Assembly (NCBI RefSeq): GCF_014050225.1
Contig: NZ_JACFXV010000067.1
Location: 1 to 64,000 of the forward strand
Length of the DNA: 64,000 nucleotides
Direction of reading: 5' to 3'
From: Stappia albiluteola
GTDB lineage: Bacteria > Pseudomonadota > Alphaproteobacteria > Rhizobiales > Stappiaceae
Part shown: positions 43,497 to 52,691 of the stretch, one piece after another
How the letters are laid out: every line of letters begins with the position of its first letter
Position numbering within the stretch: position 1 is the first letter of the stretch
Made by a program: the position numbers and the translations under genes
Notes under the pieces: generated by a model
Told to the model about the DNA's origin: nothing
Databases searched by the model: none
The model's input: only the letters and a program-made list of their open reading frames with translations

Positions 43497-45167
43497 CTAG
43501 AAGAGGCCTTCGATCTGGCCCCGCTCGTCCAGCCTGATCTGGTTGGCCGAGGGTATTTTCGGCAGGCCCGGCATCGTCATGATCTCACCGCAGATGACCA
43601 CGATGAAGCCGGCGCCGGCCGAAAGCCTGACCTCGCGAATCGGAACGATATGCCCGGTCGGCGCGCCGCGAAGGTTCGGATCCGTCGAGAAGGAATATTG
43701 CGTCTTTGCCATGCAGATCGGCAGGTGGCCGAAACCGTCGGCCGACCACTTCTTGAGCTGGTCGCGGATCGATTTGTCGGCGGCAGCGTCGTCGGCGCGG
43801 TAGATGCGCCGGCAGATTGTCTGGATCTTCTCAAAAAGCGGCATGTCGTCGCCATAGAGCGGGGCGAATTGGGCCGCGCCGCTTTCGGCCAGTTGCACGA
43901 CCTTGCGCGCCAAGGCCTCCGTGCCCGCCGATCCGTCGGCCCAGTGCGTGCAAAGCACCGCTTCGACACCGTGCGTGGCCGCATATTCCTTCACCGCCGC
44001 GATTTCTGCTTCGGTATCGCCGGTGAAGTGATTGATGGCCACGACAACCGGCACGCCGAACTGTTTGACGTTGTCGATGTGACGACCAAGATTGGCGCAG
44101 CCCTTTTTCAGCGCGGCGACGTTTTCAGCCTTGAGATCCTCGCGGGCGACACCGCCATTCATCTTGAGCGCACGCACGGTAGCCACGATGACGGCGGCGG
44201 ACGGCTGCAGGCCGGCCTTGCGGCACTTGATGTCGAAGAATTTCTCCGCGCCCAGATCGGCGCCGAAGCCCGCCTCGGTCACTACATAATCGGCAAGCTT
44301 CAGTGCCGTGCGCGTCGCGATCACCGAATTGCAGCCATGCGCGATATTGGCGAAGGGGCCGCCGTGGATGAAGGCCGGATTGTTCTCCAGCGTTTGCACC
44401 AGGTTCGGCTGCATCGCCTCCTTCAGCAGCACGGTCATGGCGCCGTCGGCTTCCAGGTCCCGGGCGGTGATGGCGGTGCGGTCGCGCCGGTAGCCGATGA
44501 TGATGTCGCCGAGACGCCGCTGCAGGTCCGCGAGATCGTGCGACAGGCAGAGGATCGCCATGATCTCGGAGGCGACCGTGATGTCGAAACCGGCTTCGGC
44601 AGGGAAACCGTTCGCCACGCCGCCAAGCGACGTAACGATCTGGCGAAGGGCCCGGTCGTTCATGTCCATCACCCGGCGCCAGGTAATTCGCCGCTGGTCG
44701 ATCCCGAGCGCATTGCCCCAGTAGATGTGATTGTCGATCAGGGCGGAGAGCAGATTGTGCGCCGAGGTGATGGCGTGGAAGTCGCCTGTGAAATGGAGGT
44801 TGATGTCCTCCATCGGCACCACCTGGGCATGGCCGCCGCCCGCCGCGCCGCCTTTCATGCCGAAACACGGGCCGAGAGACGGTTCGCGCAGGCAGATCGC
44901 GGCCTTCTTGCCGATCCGGTTCAACCCGTCGCCAAGGCCCACCGTCGTCGTCGTCTTGCCTTCGCCCGCCGGCGTCGGATTGATTGCGGTGACCAGAACA
45001 AGCTTGCCGTCAGGACGGCCGTCGAGCGACGCGATGAAATCGGCCCGGACCTTGGCCTTGGTCGACCCGTAGTTCTCCAGTGCGTCCTGCGGGATGCCGA
45101 GCTTTTCTCCGATCTCCGAGATCGGTCGCATCTTTGCCGCGCGGGCGATTTCAATGTCGCTTGCCAT
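43497..45167 (-). CDS. fhs: formate-tetrahydrofolate ligase
   Basis: 556 residues. Interconverts formate + THF + ATP and 10-formyl-THF + ADP + Pi. The P-loop [10 protein letters not shown] lies at about residues 65-74, with [20 protein letters not shown] and the family C-terminus [15 protein letters not shown]. Length is normal. In this setting it could run toward formate, saving ATP as methyl groups are oxidised, or forward when formate is the substrate. It lies 249 bp downstream of where corrinoid-protein transcription starts, on the same strand. Confidence 0.97.
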   Translation of the reverse strand: MASDIEIARAAKMRPISEIGEKLGIPQDALENYGSTKAKVRADFIASLDGRPDGKLVLVTAINPTPAGEGKTTTTVGLGDGLNRIGKKAAICLREPSLGPCFGMKGGAAGGGHAQVVPMEDINLHFTGDFHAITSAHNLLSALIDNHIYWGNALGIDQRRITWRRVMDMNDRALRQIVTSLGGVANGFPAEAGFDITVASEIMAILCLSHDLADLQRRLGDIIIGYRRDRTAITARDLEADGAMTVLLKEAMQPNLVQTLENNPAFIHGGPFANIAHGCNSVIATRTALKLADYVVTEAGFGADLGAEKFFDIKCRKAGLQPSAAVIVATVRALKMNGGVAREDLKAENVAALKKGCANLGRHIDNVKQFGVPVVVAINHFTGDTEAEIAAVKEYAATHGVEAVLCTHWADGSAGTEALARKVVQLAESGAAQFAPLYGDDMPLFEKIQTICRRIYRADDAAADKSIRDQLKKWSADGFGHLPICMAKTQYSFSTDPNLRGAPTGHIVPIREVRLSAGAGFIVVICGEIMTMPGLPKIPSANQIRLDERGQIEGLF

Positions 45168-45325
45168 GTGCTGTCTCCCTGCCGGCGCCGCATGCAGTCA
45201 AATGCGGATTTGCGCAACCGGATTGTTCCTCGATGGGGAGGCTAGGGGAGGGGCGAGCCCATGACTATTGAAAATACGACGCGGCTTTCTCCGCAATCGA
45301 CTTTCTCGCTGGGCGGATAGTCGGT

Positions 45326-46348
45326 TCAGGAAATCGTGCTGGCCGAGGTCGAAGCCTTGCGCTTGGCGCCCTGCGTCCAGAAATAAGAGTGACGTTCTTC
45401 GGTCGGCGTGCAGCTATAGCGCTCCCGGTAGCATTTGGTGAAATGCGACGTCGAAGCGAAACCACACGCGATCGCCACGTCGAGCACGGCGCGATTCGTT
45501 CGGCGCAGAAGGTCGCGGGCCGTCTCCAGGCGCAGCTTCAGATAATACTGGCCCGGCGTGCAATCGAAATGCCGGCGGAATAGCCGCTCAAGCTGGCGGG
45601 GGCTGAGATTCACGGTCAGGGCCAGCTGCTGGCACGACAGGGGATCCTCGATATGCATGTCCATGATGCGGATGGCGTCGAGGATCTTGATATTGGCGAT
45701 GCCGGTACGGGTCTCCAGGTCGTGGCGCTGAGCCGATTCGCCGGAGCGAATGTTCTGGTAAAGCGCCACTTCCGCGATCTCGTGGGCAAGATGGGCGCCG
45801 TGACGAATGGCAATCATCCGGAGCATCATGTCGAGCGCGGCCATGCCGCCGGCGCAGGTAATGCAATTGCGGTCGATGGCGTAGATGTCGCCGGTGACTT
45901 CGACATCCGGGAATTCTTCCCGGAAGGAGCGAAGGTTCTCCCAATGAATCGTACAGCGGCGGCCTTCGAGCAGATTGTAGCGGGCAAGAACATAAGAACC
46001 CGTGCAGACGGCACCGTAGGTCCGCCCGCGCGCATTCAGCTTGCGCAGCTTCGTGCCGAGTTCCTTGTTGAGCGGAATCCGCTCGACATCGATCCCCGCG
46101 CAGACAAGCGTGATATCGGCGTCCTCGAGGTCCTGCATCGACGCATCGACGGAGACGCGGCAGCCGTTGCTTGCCTCCACTTCGCCGCCATCGACCGAGT
46201 AGGTCTTCCACTCGTAAAAGCTTTCGCCCAGCACCCGGTTGGCCAGCCGCAAGGGTTCGATCGTCGATGAAAATGCGATCATCGAAAAGCGATCGAGAAG
46301 GATCAGGGCGACCCGATGCTTTTCCTGCTGTCCAACGCCGCCGGCCAT
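45326..46348 (-). CDS. GlxA-family AraC regulator (GbdR-like)
   Basis: 340 residues. The N-terminal DJ-1/PfpI-like domain (about 10-190) has the GAVCTGSYVLARYNLLEGRR elbow. A C-terminal AraC-type double helix-turn-helix has CQQLALTVNLSPRQLERLFR, then GFASTSHFTKCYRERYSCTP. GlxA-type regulators such as GbdR and CdhR control quaternary amine catabolism and respond to betaine or dimethylglycine. Its place at the end of the corrinoid cluster suggests it activates that cluster. It lies upstream of fhs on the same strand. Confidence 0.88.
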   Translation of the reverse strand: MAGGVGQQEKHRVALILLDRFSMIAFSSTIEPLRLANRVLGESFYEWKTYSVDGGEVEASNGCRVSVDASMQDLEDADITLVCAGIDVERIPLNKELGTKLRKLNARGRTYGAVCTGSYVLARYNLLEGRRCTIHWENLRSFREEFPDVEVTGDIYAIDRNCITCAGGMAALDMMLRMIAIRHGAHLAHEIAEVALYQNIRSGESAQRHDLETRTGIANIKILDAIRIMDMHIEDPLSCQQLALTVNLSPRQLERLFRRHFDCTPGQYYLKLRLETARDLLRRTNRAVLDVAIACGFASTSHFTKCYRERYSCTPTEERHSYFWTQGAKRKASTSASTIS

Positions 46349-46783
46349 GCCAAGACCTCTTCACGCCAACTGGACTTGCCGACTTCCGCTTCGCAAGAGG
46401 CGGCGGAACAGTCGACCATTCCTTATTAGATAGGGCAAGAGTGTGTAAGGCAAAGGCCGATGTCAAATAGTAATGCTATACATATCTGTGATTATATTAT
46501 GGAGTGCCGGCCAAGGGCGGCTGTGTGTTCAGTATATAACTTCTGACTTTGCGATTTATATTGGTAATCGTAGCGGCCTGATACGTTGAGCGCTTTACCT
46601 CTGGTTCTCGTGCGACGCATTGTCGTAAAACCGACATGAATTCGGGTCAGTCGAACGAGGCAATGTTTTCGCGCGTCTCATTGTGAATTGGCACGCCGGA
46701 TTGCTCTGCCGGTCAGCCGTACTTTTCTTTGATCGTTCGAGTTCTGCTTCCGGCCGGCCGATTATTTGCAGCTTCGGACAGAA
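46349..46783. other. 435-bp intergenic region
   Basis: Between the GlxA-type regulator start and the cyclase stop. I see no credible coding frame. The first 200 bp upstream of the regulator are AT-rich with several TATA-like stretches and probably contain its promoter. No hairpin terminator for the cyclase gene could be identified. Confidence 0.4.
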
Positions 46784-48109
46784 TTACCGCAGACCAAAAA
46801 TTCGCACCGGAGCGCTGAGGCCGCGCATGCGATGGGCGCCGAAATCCCTCAGTGTCTCATCGAGGCGCATTGCCACGGGCTCCGTCAGCAGGACAGCGTG
46901 GCCGAGCTCTTTTGTCAGCGATTCCGTTCTGCTGGCCAGGTTGACCGCCTGTCCGATCACTGTGAAGTCGAGGCGGTCCGGCGAGCCGACATTGCCGAAG
47001 AAGGCTTCCCCTTCATGCAGCGCTATCCCGGTGCGAAGAGGATGCCATCCATCGATTTTGTCCAGGGGACCCGGCTTTTCCTCATTCAGCATTGTAATAC
47101 CCGCCAGCGCCATGCGCGCGGCCGCCACCGCGTTTTGGGCAGACTGCCGTGCCTCGTCTTCATCCTCGAACGGGAAGACCGCAAGCAGCCCGTCGCCGAT
47201 GAATTTCAGCACCTCGCCTCCGCAGGCGATCACTGCACCGGCCATTTGTTCGAAATAGGCGTTGAGAATTTCGGTGACCGCCGCCGCCGGCACATGATCG
47301 GAAAGATCCGTGAAGCCGCGCAGGTCCGATACCCAAAGGATGGCGCGGATCGGTTCGCCCGATCCGCGCCGGATCGTACCGCCCAGGACCTTCCCCGCGG
47401 CAGCCCCGCCCAGATAGGTTTCAAGCGAGTTGGCGGCCACCTTGAGCGCGATCTGCCGCTCCAGGTGAAGAGCGAATATCTGAAACAGCCGACGCAGGAG
47501 CACGACCTGATCGTCCCGCAGGCCGCCGGACTGGCGCGTCGCGAGGGTGGCGGCGTTGTGGTAGGCGCCGCCGGTGACGAGCGGGACGGCCACGTAGTCC
47601 GTAAAGCCTTGCGAGGCGAGATCCCGGGTTATGGGGAAGCGCTTTGCCTGCTCTGGATCGCTGATGTCGATACGCAAGCGCTCGCCGAGTTCGATGACCC
47701 GGTAAAGCGTATTCTCCAGGAAAGCTCCTGTCTGGCGCGAGCTGTCATCGACTTTCATTTCGTCGGCAAGTCCGTCGATGACGTTCCAATTGTAGGCGAA
47801 GCCCATCAGGAGCGGGTGTAGCGTGCCGATATGAATGGTGGACCGGTCTACCGGCAGGCCGCAGGCGACCAGTCGCCAGACGAAATCCTCGAAAAGCTCG
47901 AGCAGGTCGTCGCATTGTACCGCCTTCGTCAGCAGCCATTCCTCGAACTCCGCAATGGATAGCCAGTCTGGAGCACAAGTCCGGCCGCGTGCCGACCGCC
48001 GCAGCAGGACCACTCCACGGGGATAGTCTCTGGGTGCCGGATCCAGGGGCGCGAAGGACTGTCGGGCTTTCATGGTGCAAGCGGTCTTCTTCAGCTGCCA
48101 GCGCGACAT
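46784..48109 (-). CDS. class III adenylate/guanylate cyclase, soluble
   Basis: 441 residues. Makes cAMP (less likely cGMP). The C-terminal cyclase domain begins at about residue 250: LWVSDLRGFTDLSDHVPA with the first metal Asp, then GGEVLKFIGDGLLAVFPFED with the second metal Asp and a purine-selecting Lys. No transmembrane helix is seen. The N-terminal 240 residues resemble the helical/GAF-like regulatory part of rhizobial cyclases (LLMGFAYNWNVIDG, YVAVPLVTGGAYHNAATLAT). Start could be at the Met 12 codons downstream; neither site has a strong ribosome-binding site. Confidence 0.88.
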   Translation of the reverse strand: MSRWQLKKTACTMKARQSFAPLDPAPRDYPRGVVLLRRSARGRTCAPDWLSIAEFEEWLLTKAVQCDDLLELFEDFVWRLVACGLPVDRSTIHIGTLHPLLMGFAYNWNVIDGLADEMKVDDSSRQTGAFLENTLYRVIELGERLRIDISDPEQAKRFPITRDLASQGFTDYVAVPLVTGGAYHNAATLATRQSGGLRDDQVVLLRRLFQIFALHLERQIALKVAANSLETYLGGAAAGKVLGGTIRRGSGEPIRAILWVSDLRGFTDLSDHVPAAAVTEILNAYFEQMAGAVIACGGEVLKFIGDGLLAVFPFEDEDEARQSAQNAVAAARMALAGITMLNEEKPGPLDKIDGWHPLRTGIALHEGEAFFGNVGSPDRLDFTVIGQAVNLASRTESLTKELGHAVLLTEPVAMRLDETLRDFGAHRMRGLSAPVRIFGLR

Positions 48110-48189
48110 GATACGCGAATCGTCGCCGCGCGGAAACCGCGCCGACGAAGCAAGGCCTGCATCAAGGTATTGAGATTTTTAGGAAAAGA

Positions 48190-48264
48190 TGGTGGGCGAT
48201 ACTGGGATTGAACCAGTGACCTTTCCGGTGTGAACGGAACGCTCTCCCGCTGAGCTAATCGCCC
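48190..48264 (-). tRNA. tRNA-Val (anticodon CAC)
   Basis: A complete cloverleaf on the minus strand. The acceptor stem GGGCGAT pairs with ATCGCCC; the D arm is TAGCTCAGCGGGAGAGC; the anticodon stem TTCCG/CGGAA holds loop TTCACAC (anticodon CAC); the T arm contains GGTTCAATCCC. A is the discriminator base and CCA is encoded. It reads the GUG codon. Confidence 0.97.
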
Positions 48265-48826
48265 TGTCGCAATCGTTGCGTGGCGGTTATCTATTCTAGG
48301 CCAGTTGGTTAGGCAATAGGCAATCTAAAAAAATACCGGCCGGTTGAAACCGCCTCCCGTACACCATTTGGAACTCTGTGCTTTTTCGTTCACGGCGGGC
48401 AGTGGAAAACGGCTCTGCGGCACGGATTTCGTTCACTTTGCCTTCCGCCTTGCCGCGATGCGTGCCGTGCCGAATTCCGGCCGCGATACCGCTCGGGCAG
48501 TGGTAAAAAATTTTTCTCTTGACTTAACGCCGCGTAACTAAGTTTTCCTTCCTATTGACCAGCCATCTTAAGCGTTATGGCGAGTATATCTCGTTTCGAT
48601 GGAGGAGGATGTTGAACGATTATCTCTTCAGATTGCAAAAAATTTATGCAATGAGGTGTTAATTTTCATTAATAAATTTGGATAACTATGCGAAAAAACA
48701 TGAATATTCTGTCTGTGGATTGCATTGCGAATTAACGCGAATTTAATACGTTGCCGCCAGTTATGATTGCAAAAAAAAGAAGTTCAATCACTGGAAGAAG
48801 TAACAACGATCGCGAAGGAACATCCA
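48265..48826. other. 562-bp intergenic region, AT-rich in its right half
   Basis: The left part is GC-rich without a coding frame that I trust. From about 48500 the region turns AT-rich and probably carries the promoter of the Cache protein gene. A 28-codon frame (ATG at 48599, stop at 48683-48685) and an overlapping 17-codon frame (ATG at 48609, with GGAGG just before it) are present; neither resembles a known protein. Confidence 0.35.
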
Positions 48827-49285
48827 ATGCAATCTCTCAAGGCGTCTATCCTAGGGTTAGTGGGTACCCTTTTACTTCTTGGGCAGGTCAACGCCGCTGG
48901 TGACCGCGGGACTGCCGATGAGGCCTCCTCAATGCTGGGGAATGCGGAGGCTCACTACAAGGCGGTTGGACGGGATCAGGCCCTGAAGGATTTCTCGGAA
49001 AAAGGCTCGAACTGGGTCGATCGCGATCTTTATGTCTTCTGCATGGACGATGCCGGAGTAATCACCGGTCACGGAGCGAATAGCGCCCTTGTGGGGCGCG
49101 ATCTGTCGGGCCTGAAGGATGCCAACGGCAAGAAGTTCATAGTCGAGATCATCTCGACTGCAAGGGCAGGCGGCGGCTGGGTCGATTACCTTTGGCCGAA
49201 CCCCACCACGAACAAGCTGGAATCGAAGTCTTCGACCGTAAAGGGGTTCGGCGACGATATTTGCGGCGTGGGAATCTTCAAATAG
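48827..49285 (+). CDS. secreted single-Cache domain protein
   Basis: 152 residues from the ATG at 48827, with AAGGAAC upstream. A signal peptide (LKASILGLVGTLLLLGQVNA) is followed by one small Cache-type sensor domain: AHYKAVGRDQALKDFSEKG, RDLYVFCMDDAGVITGHGAN, VGRDLSGLKDANGKKFIVEI, GGWVDYLWPNP. The protein ends with the domain and has no membrane anchor, so it should be free in the periplasm. It is followed after 233 bp by an MCP gene on the same strand, suggesting it delivers ligand to that receptor or another partner. Confidence 0.88.
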   Translation: MQSLKASILGLVGTLLLLGQVNAAGDRGTADEASSMLGNAEAHYKAVGRDQALKDFSEKGSNWVDRDLYVFCMDDAGVITGHGANSALVGRDLSGLKDANGKKFIVEIISTARAGGGWVDYLWPNPTTNKLESKSSTVKGFGDDICGVGIFK

Positions 49286-49345
49286 CGCTGCCCAATGGCG
49301 GGAGCCAGCCGCTGACGCTGCATGAAACCTTCCCGCATCGAGAAA

Positions 49346-49388
49346 GGAAGCCGGTGGGCGCGTTCACCGATCGGCTTCCACCCACCGG
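49346..49388 (+). promoter_or_regulatory. two overlapping alternative RNA stems between Cache and MCP genes
   Basis: GGAAGCCG (49346-49353) is complementary to CGGCTTCC (49372-49379), and CCGGTGGG (49351-49358) is complementary to CCCACCGG (49381-49388). The left arms share CCG, so the two 8-bp stems exclude each other or form a pseudoknot-like fold. It lies between the Cache stop and the MCP start and could regulate MCP expression. Confidence 0.4.
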
Positions 49389-49518
49389 GAACGAATCGTA
49401 CCTGTTCGAGTTCGTCTGAGTGGCCACAGATCGCCCCCCGCGGCAATCCGGCAGCCCCGTGCTTTCGGACATTGCCGTCGTCCCCTCCGGATTGTCTTTT
49501 CGTACGCGGAGACCGCTC

Positions 49519-51219
49519 ATGAAATGGTTCGCCAGCCTGGCTTTGGCAAAGAAGATGTTTGTCGCCCCAATCTTCCTGCTGGTCGGATTGGGGCTCGTGT
49601 CGGCCATTTCCCTGATTACAGTTAATCAGCAGAAAGTGGCCCTGGATACGCTGAACAACGTTCAGATCAAGGCCTTCGCCGATATGGCCGATGTCAAGGA
49701 TACCCTTTCGTCAGGGCAGCTGGCGCTCTATGCGCTCATGAACATCGTCGCGAACGATTCCGACGCCACCCGGATCAATGCGCTGCTCGAAGAAGCGAAC
49801 GCCGAACTGAAATCGGTGGTCACGAAGTTCGAGGCGCTCGATCTCAGTGCCCTTGGCAATGACGAATTGCTCGCCCTCCAGCAGGAAGCGATAGAGCACG
49901 CCCGCCAGTTCCAGGATGCAGCGCTCTCCACATCCGACATGGCGATCATCGACGTCACGGTCGCGAATATCACACTCAACACCACGGTCGAGCGCTTCCG
50001 TGTGCTTGAAAAGGATGTCGCTGCCCTCAATCAGGCGGTCGACCGCCTGCGCGGTGAGGCCACCTTGGCCACGTTGGAGGGGGTCGGGGAAGCGGAGCGG
50101 TTGCTCCTGATCATCGTCACGGTCGTCGCCGTGGTCGGCATCCTGATCAATTGGCTGGTCTCCCGGATGATATCGCGGCCGGTTGTGCAGATGATCGGGT
50201 CGATGACAGCACTGGCCGCGGGCGACACGGCCGTTGAAGTGCCTGACACGGCGCGCCGCGACGAAATCGGCAAGATGGCTCAGGCGCTCGCCGTGTTCCG
50301 CCGGAACATAACGGACATGCAGCGCATGGAGGAAGAAAAGGTCGACCACGAGAGACGCGAGACGGAAGCGAAGCGCGCGAGCATGAATGCGCTCGCCAAT
50401 GACTTCGAGGCGCGATTCGTCGGGATCGTCGAGACCGTCGCTTCGTCGTCTTCCAGGATGCAAGGCACGGCCCGGTCGATGTCCGCTGTGGCGGAGTCGA
50501 CCCGCGAACGTGCTGCCGAGGTGGCCACGGCCGCCGGAAACGCGTCGAACAACGTGCAGACCGCCGCATCCGCAGCGGAGGAAATGGCGGCTTCCATTGG
50601 CGAGATCAATCGTCAGGTCAGGGAAGCTGCCGAAGTGTCCAACCAGGCGAATGCCGAAGCTGTGCGCTCGAACGACTCGGTCAAGGGATTGGCCGAAGCC
50701 GCCGCCAGGATCGGCGAAGTGATCGACCTGATCCGTGGCATTGCCGAGCAGACCAACCTGTTGGCGCTGAACGCCACAATCGAGGCCGCGCGCGCGGGAG
50801 AGGCCGGCAAGGGCTTCGCCGTCGTGGCATCCGAGGTCAAGAACCTCGCGACCCAGACCGCCAAGGCCACCGAGGACATCAGCGGCCAGATCGCCGGCAT
50901 GCAGGCTGCGACCGGGCATGCAGTCGATGCGATCAAGGCAATCAGCGGCACGATCGGCCGGATTAAACTGATTTCCGACACCATCACGGCCGCCGTCAAC
51001 GAGCAGGGCCTTGCGACCCAGGAAATCGCCGCAAGCACTCAACAGGCGGCGAGGGGAACGGAAGAGGTCGGCGAGACGATCAGTGTCGTGGCGCAGGCTG
51101 CCTCGGAAACCGGGGGCGCGGCGCAGGAGGTCCTCGGCGTTGCCGAGGAGATGTCCGAGAACGCACAAATCCTTCGCACGCAGGTTGAAGAGTTCCTCAA
51201 CCGGGTTCGTGCGGCTTAG
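49519..51219 (+). CDS. methyl-accepting chemotaxis protein, membrane-bound
   Basis: 566 residues from the ATG at 49519; GCGGAGA is upstream, and the protein then begins at [20 protein letters not shown], a natural first membrane helix. A helical periplasmic domain of about 140 residues (four-helix-bundle-like) is followed by the second helix ([20 protein letters not shown]), HAMP, and the MCP signalling domain with [20 protein letters not shown]. It ends [12 protein letters not shown], without a CheR/CheB pentapeptide. Its periplasmic domain is not a Cache fold, whereas the gene just upstream encodes a free Cache protein, so indirect ligand sensing is possible. Confidence 0.93.
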   Translation: MKWFASLALAKKMFVAPIFLLVGLGLVSAISLITVNQQKVALDTLNNVQIKAFADMADVKDTLSSGQLALYALMNIVANDSDATRINALLEEANAELKSVVTKFEALDLSALGNDELLALQQEAIEHARQFQDAALSTSDMAIIDVTVANITLNTTVERFRVLEKDVAALNQAVDRLRGEATLATLEGVGEAERLLLIIVTVVAVVGILINWLVSRMISRPVVQMIGSMTALAAGDTAVEVPDTARRDEIGKMAQALAVFRRNITDMQRMEEEKVDHERRETEAKRASMNALANDFEARFVGIVETVASSSSRMQGTARSMSAVAESTRERAAEVATAAGNASNNVQTAASAAEEMAASIGEINRQVREAAEVSNQANAEAVRSNDSVKGLAEAAARIGEVIDLIRGIAEQTNLLALNATIEAARAGEAGKGFAVVASEVKNLATQTAKATEDISGQIAGMQAATGHAVDAIKAISGTIGRIKLISDTITAAVNEQGLATQEIAASTQQAARGTEEVGETISVVAQAASETGGAAQEVLGVAEEMSENAQILRTQVEEFLNRVRAA

Positions 51220-51360
51220 CGTGATTTCCGATTGCGCAATCGACTCCTCATCTGCGGGAGGCGCACTGACATGAAGCACTTGCCGCGAAGACGGGACTGT
51301 CTTTGCGGCGAGGTCCCGCGCTGAAACGGGCGGCGCGTCCGGTTTCGCGCGCCGTCACCG

Positions 51361-51894
51361 TCACCATCCGCAGGCTTCGCGAAGCGGTTCAATCTCTTCG
51401 GCGAGTTCGGAAACGTCGAACGCGACCTTTATGCTGCGTGCCCGGTTACGGTTGGGCGTGACTTCGATCGCAAGGCTGCCCGCCTTCAGGATTTCCTCGA
51501 GAACGGGCAGGGCGCTGCGCTCTTCCCATAGGCCCAGATATTTGTTGCTGGGCGAAGCCTCGAACTGCCAGGTTCCGATCGCCTGTCCGTCCAGGCTGTA
51601 GCGGATGAGGCCGAATTCCCTGCCTTCCATGAATTCGTCGACGAAATGGAACCACAGCGACGTGTGGCCGCGAAAACAGCGGATATTGATTTCCGCGAAT
51701 TTCCAGTCGTCGAAATATTCGTTGTGGAATTTTCCCCGGGACGACCGCTGCAGCGTGATGGTGGCCGAGCCGTCCTGCGCCGAGCCCTCTTCGCGCACGA
51801 GCCAGCCGCGTTGGGCCGGCTCTATCGTCTGGGCGGCCGCAGGATGGCCGCACGTCAATACGGTAACGAGTGCGAAGACGGGAAGCCGCATCAT
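51361..51894 (-). CDS. secreted VasI/TagO-like protein
   Basis: 177 residues with a signal peptide (LPVFALVTVLTCGHPAAAQ). The mature domain has NIRCFRGHTSLWFHF, RYSLDGQAIGTWQFEAS and SIKVAFDVSELAEEIEPLREACGW. This pattern, with two Cys near the ends and the closing LREAC-W, resembles the VasI family, first named from type VI secretion clusters but also found alone. No secretion gene lies in the window. Periplasmic location is inferred; function is unknown. Confidence 0.6.
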   Translation of the reverse strand: MMRLPVFALVTVLTCGHPAAAQTIEPAQRGWLVREEGSAQDGSATITLQRSSRGKFHNEYFDDWKFAEINIRCFRGHTSLWFHFVDEFMEGREFGLIRYSLDGQAIGTWQFEASPSNKYLGLWEERSALPVLEEILKAGSLAIEVTPNRNRARSIKVAFDVSELAEEIEPLREACGW

Positions 51895-51946
51895 CGTCTT
51901 CCTCGAGGTTCGGCCGTCGTCGCCGCAGCGAGGCGGGCAGCGCGTT

Positions 51947-52627
51947 TCAGCTCGCGACCGCCGCCCGAAGGCTTTCCACCGCCGGCCACAGGTCGTCGAA
52001 ATGGGAGATGATCCGGTCTGGGGAAAGCTCGCTGACCGGCACCGGCGTATAGCCGAACGTAACCGCGACGACCGGGATCCCGGCGGCGCGCGCGGCGTCG
52101 ATATCCGTCTGGGAATCGCCCACCATCACCGAGCCTGCGGCCGTGCCGCCCGCCTGTTCGATGGCGCCAAGGACCGGCATCGCATCCGGCTTCGGCTTCT
52201 CGAACGTGTCGCCGCCGACAATCGCGTCGAAGAGGTGCGACATGCCGAGGGTCTCGATCAGGGGTCGGGCGAGGCCCTCGATCTTGTTGGTGCAGATTGC
52301 CGTTTTCCAGCCCGTGTCGCGGAAACGCTCGAGCGCGGCAATGACACCTGGGAAGGCATGGCTTTGAACGGCGATATTTGCCGCGTAATACTCCACGAGA
52401 CGCTCGTAAAGGGGCTCGATCAGCTCCGCATCGGCTTCGACGCCATTTGCCGCCAGACCGCGCTGCAGCAGGGAGCGGGCGCCATGGCCGACCATCGTGC
52501 GCACCCGCTCGGGATCGATGGCATTGTAGCCTGCGCCTTGCAGGGCGAAATTCAGGCTGGCTGTCAGGTCACCCATGGTTTCGACGAGGGTGCCATCGAG
52601 ATCGAAGACGAGAACGGGACTGGTCAA
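51947..52627 (-). CDS. gph: phosphoglycolate phosphatase
   Basis: 226 residues, HAD superfamily with a four-helix cap. Removes phosphate from 2-phosphoglycolate, for example that released in DNA repair. The nucleophile motif VFDLDGTLVET is at the N-terminus; CTNKIEG is motif II; the Lys of KPKPDAM and the VMVGDSQTDIDAARAAG loop complete the active site. It is the gene after the first soluble MCP on the same strand, 64 bp apart. Another small HAD substrate is possible. Confidence 0.9.
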   Translation of the reverse strand: MTSPVLVFDLDGTLVETMGDLTASLNFALQGAGYNAIDPERVRTMVGHGARSLLQRGLAANGVEADAELIEPLYERLVEYYAANIAVQSHAFPGVIAALERFRDTGWKTAICTNKIEGLARPLIETLGMSHLFDAIVGGDTFEKPKPDAMPVLGAIEQAGGTAAGSVMVGDSQTDIDAARAAGIPVVAVTFGYTPVPVSELSPDRIISHFDDLWPAVESLRAAVAS

Positions 52628-52691
52628 GCGGGTTCCTCCTGGATTTGGGCGGAAGGGCTATACGCTTTCCGCCCGCCTCGCAAGAAGAGGC

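Noticed and set aside
43482-45245. 587-codon open frame antisense to fhs
   Set aside because: Fhs is unmistakable on the minus strand; the antisense frame has no ribosome-binding site or domain.
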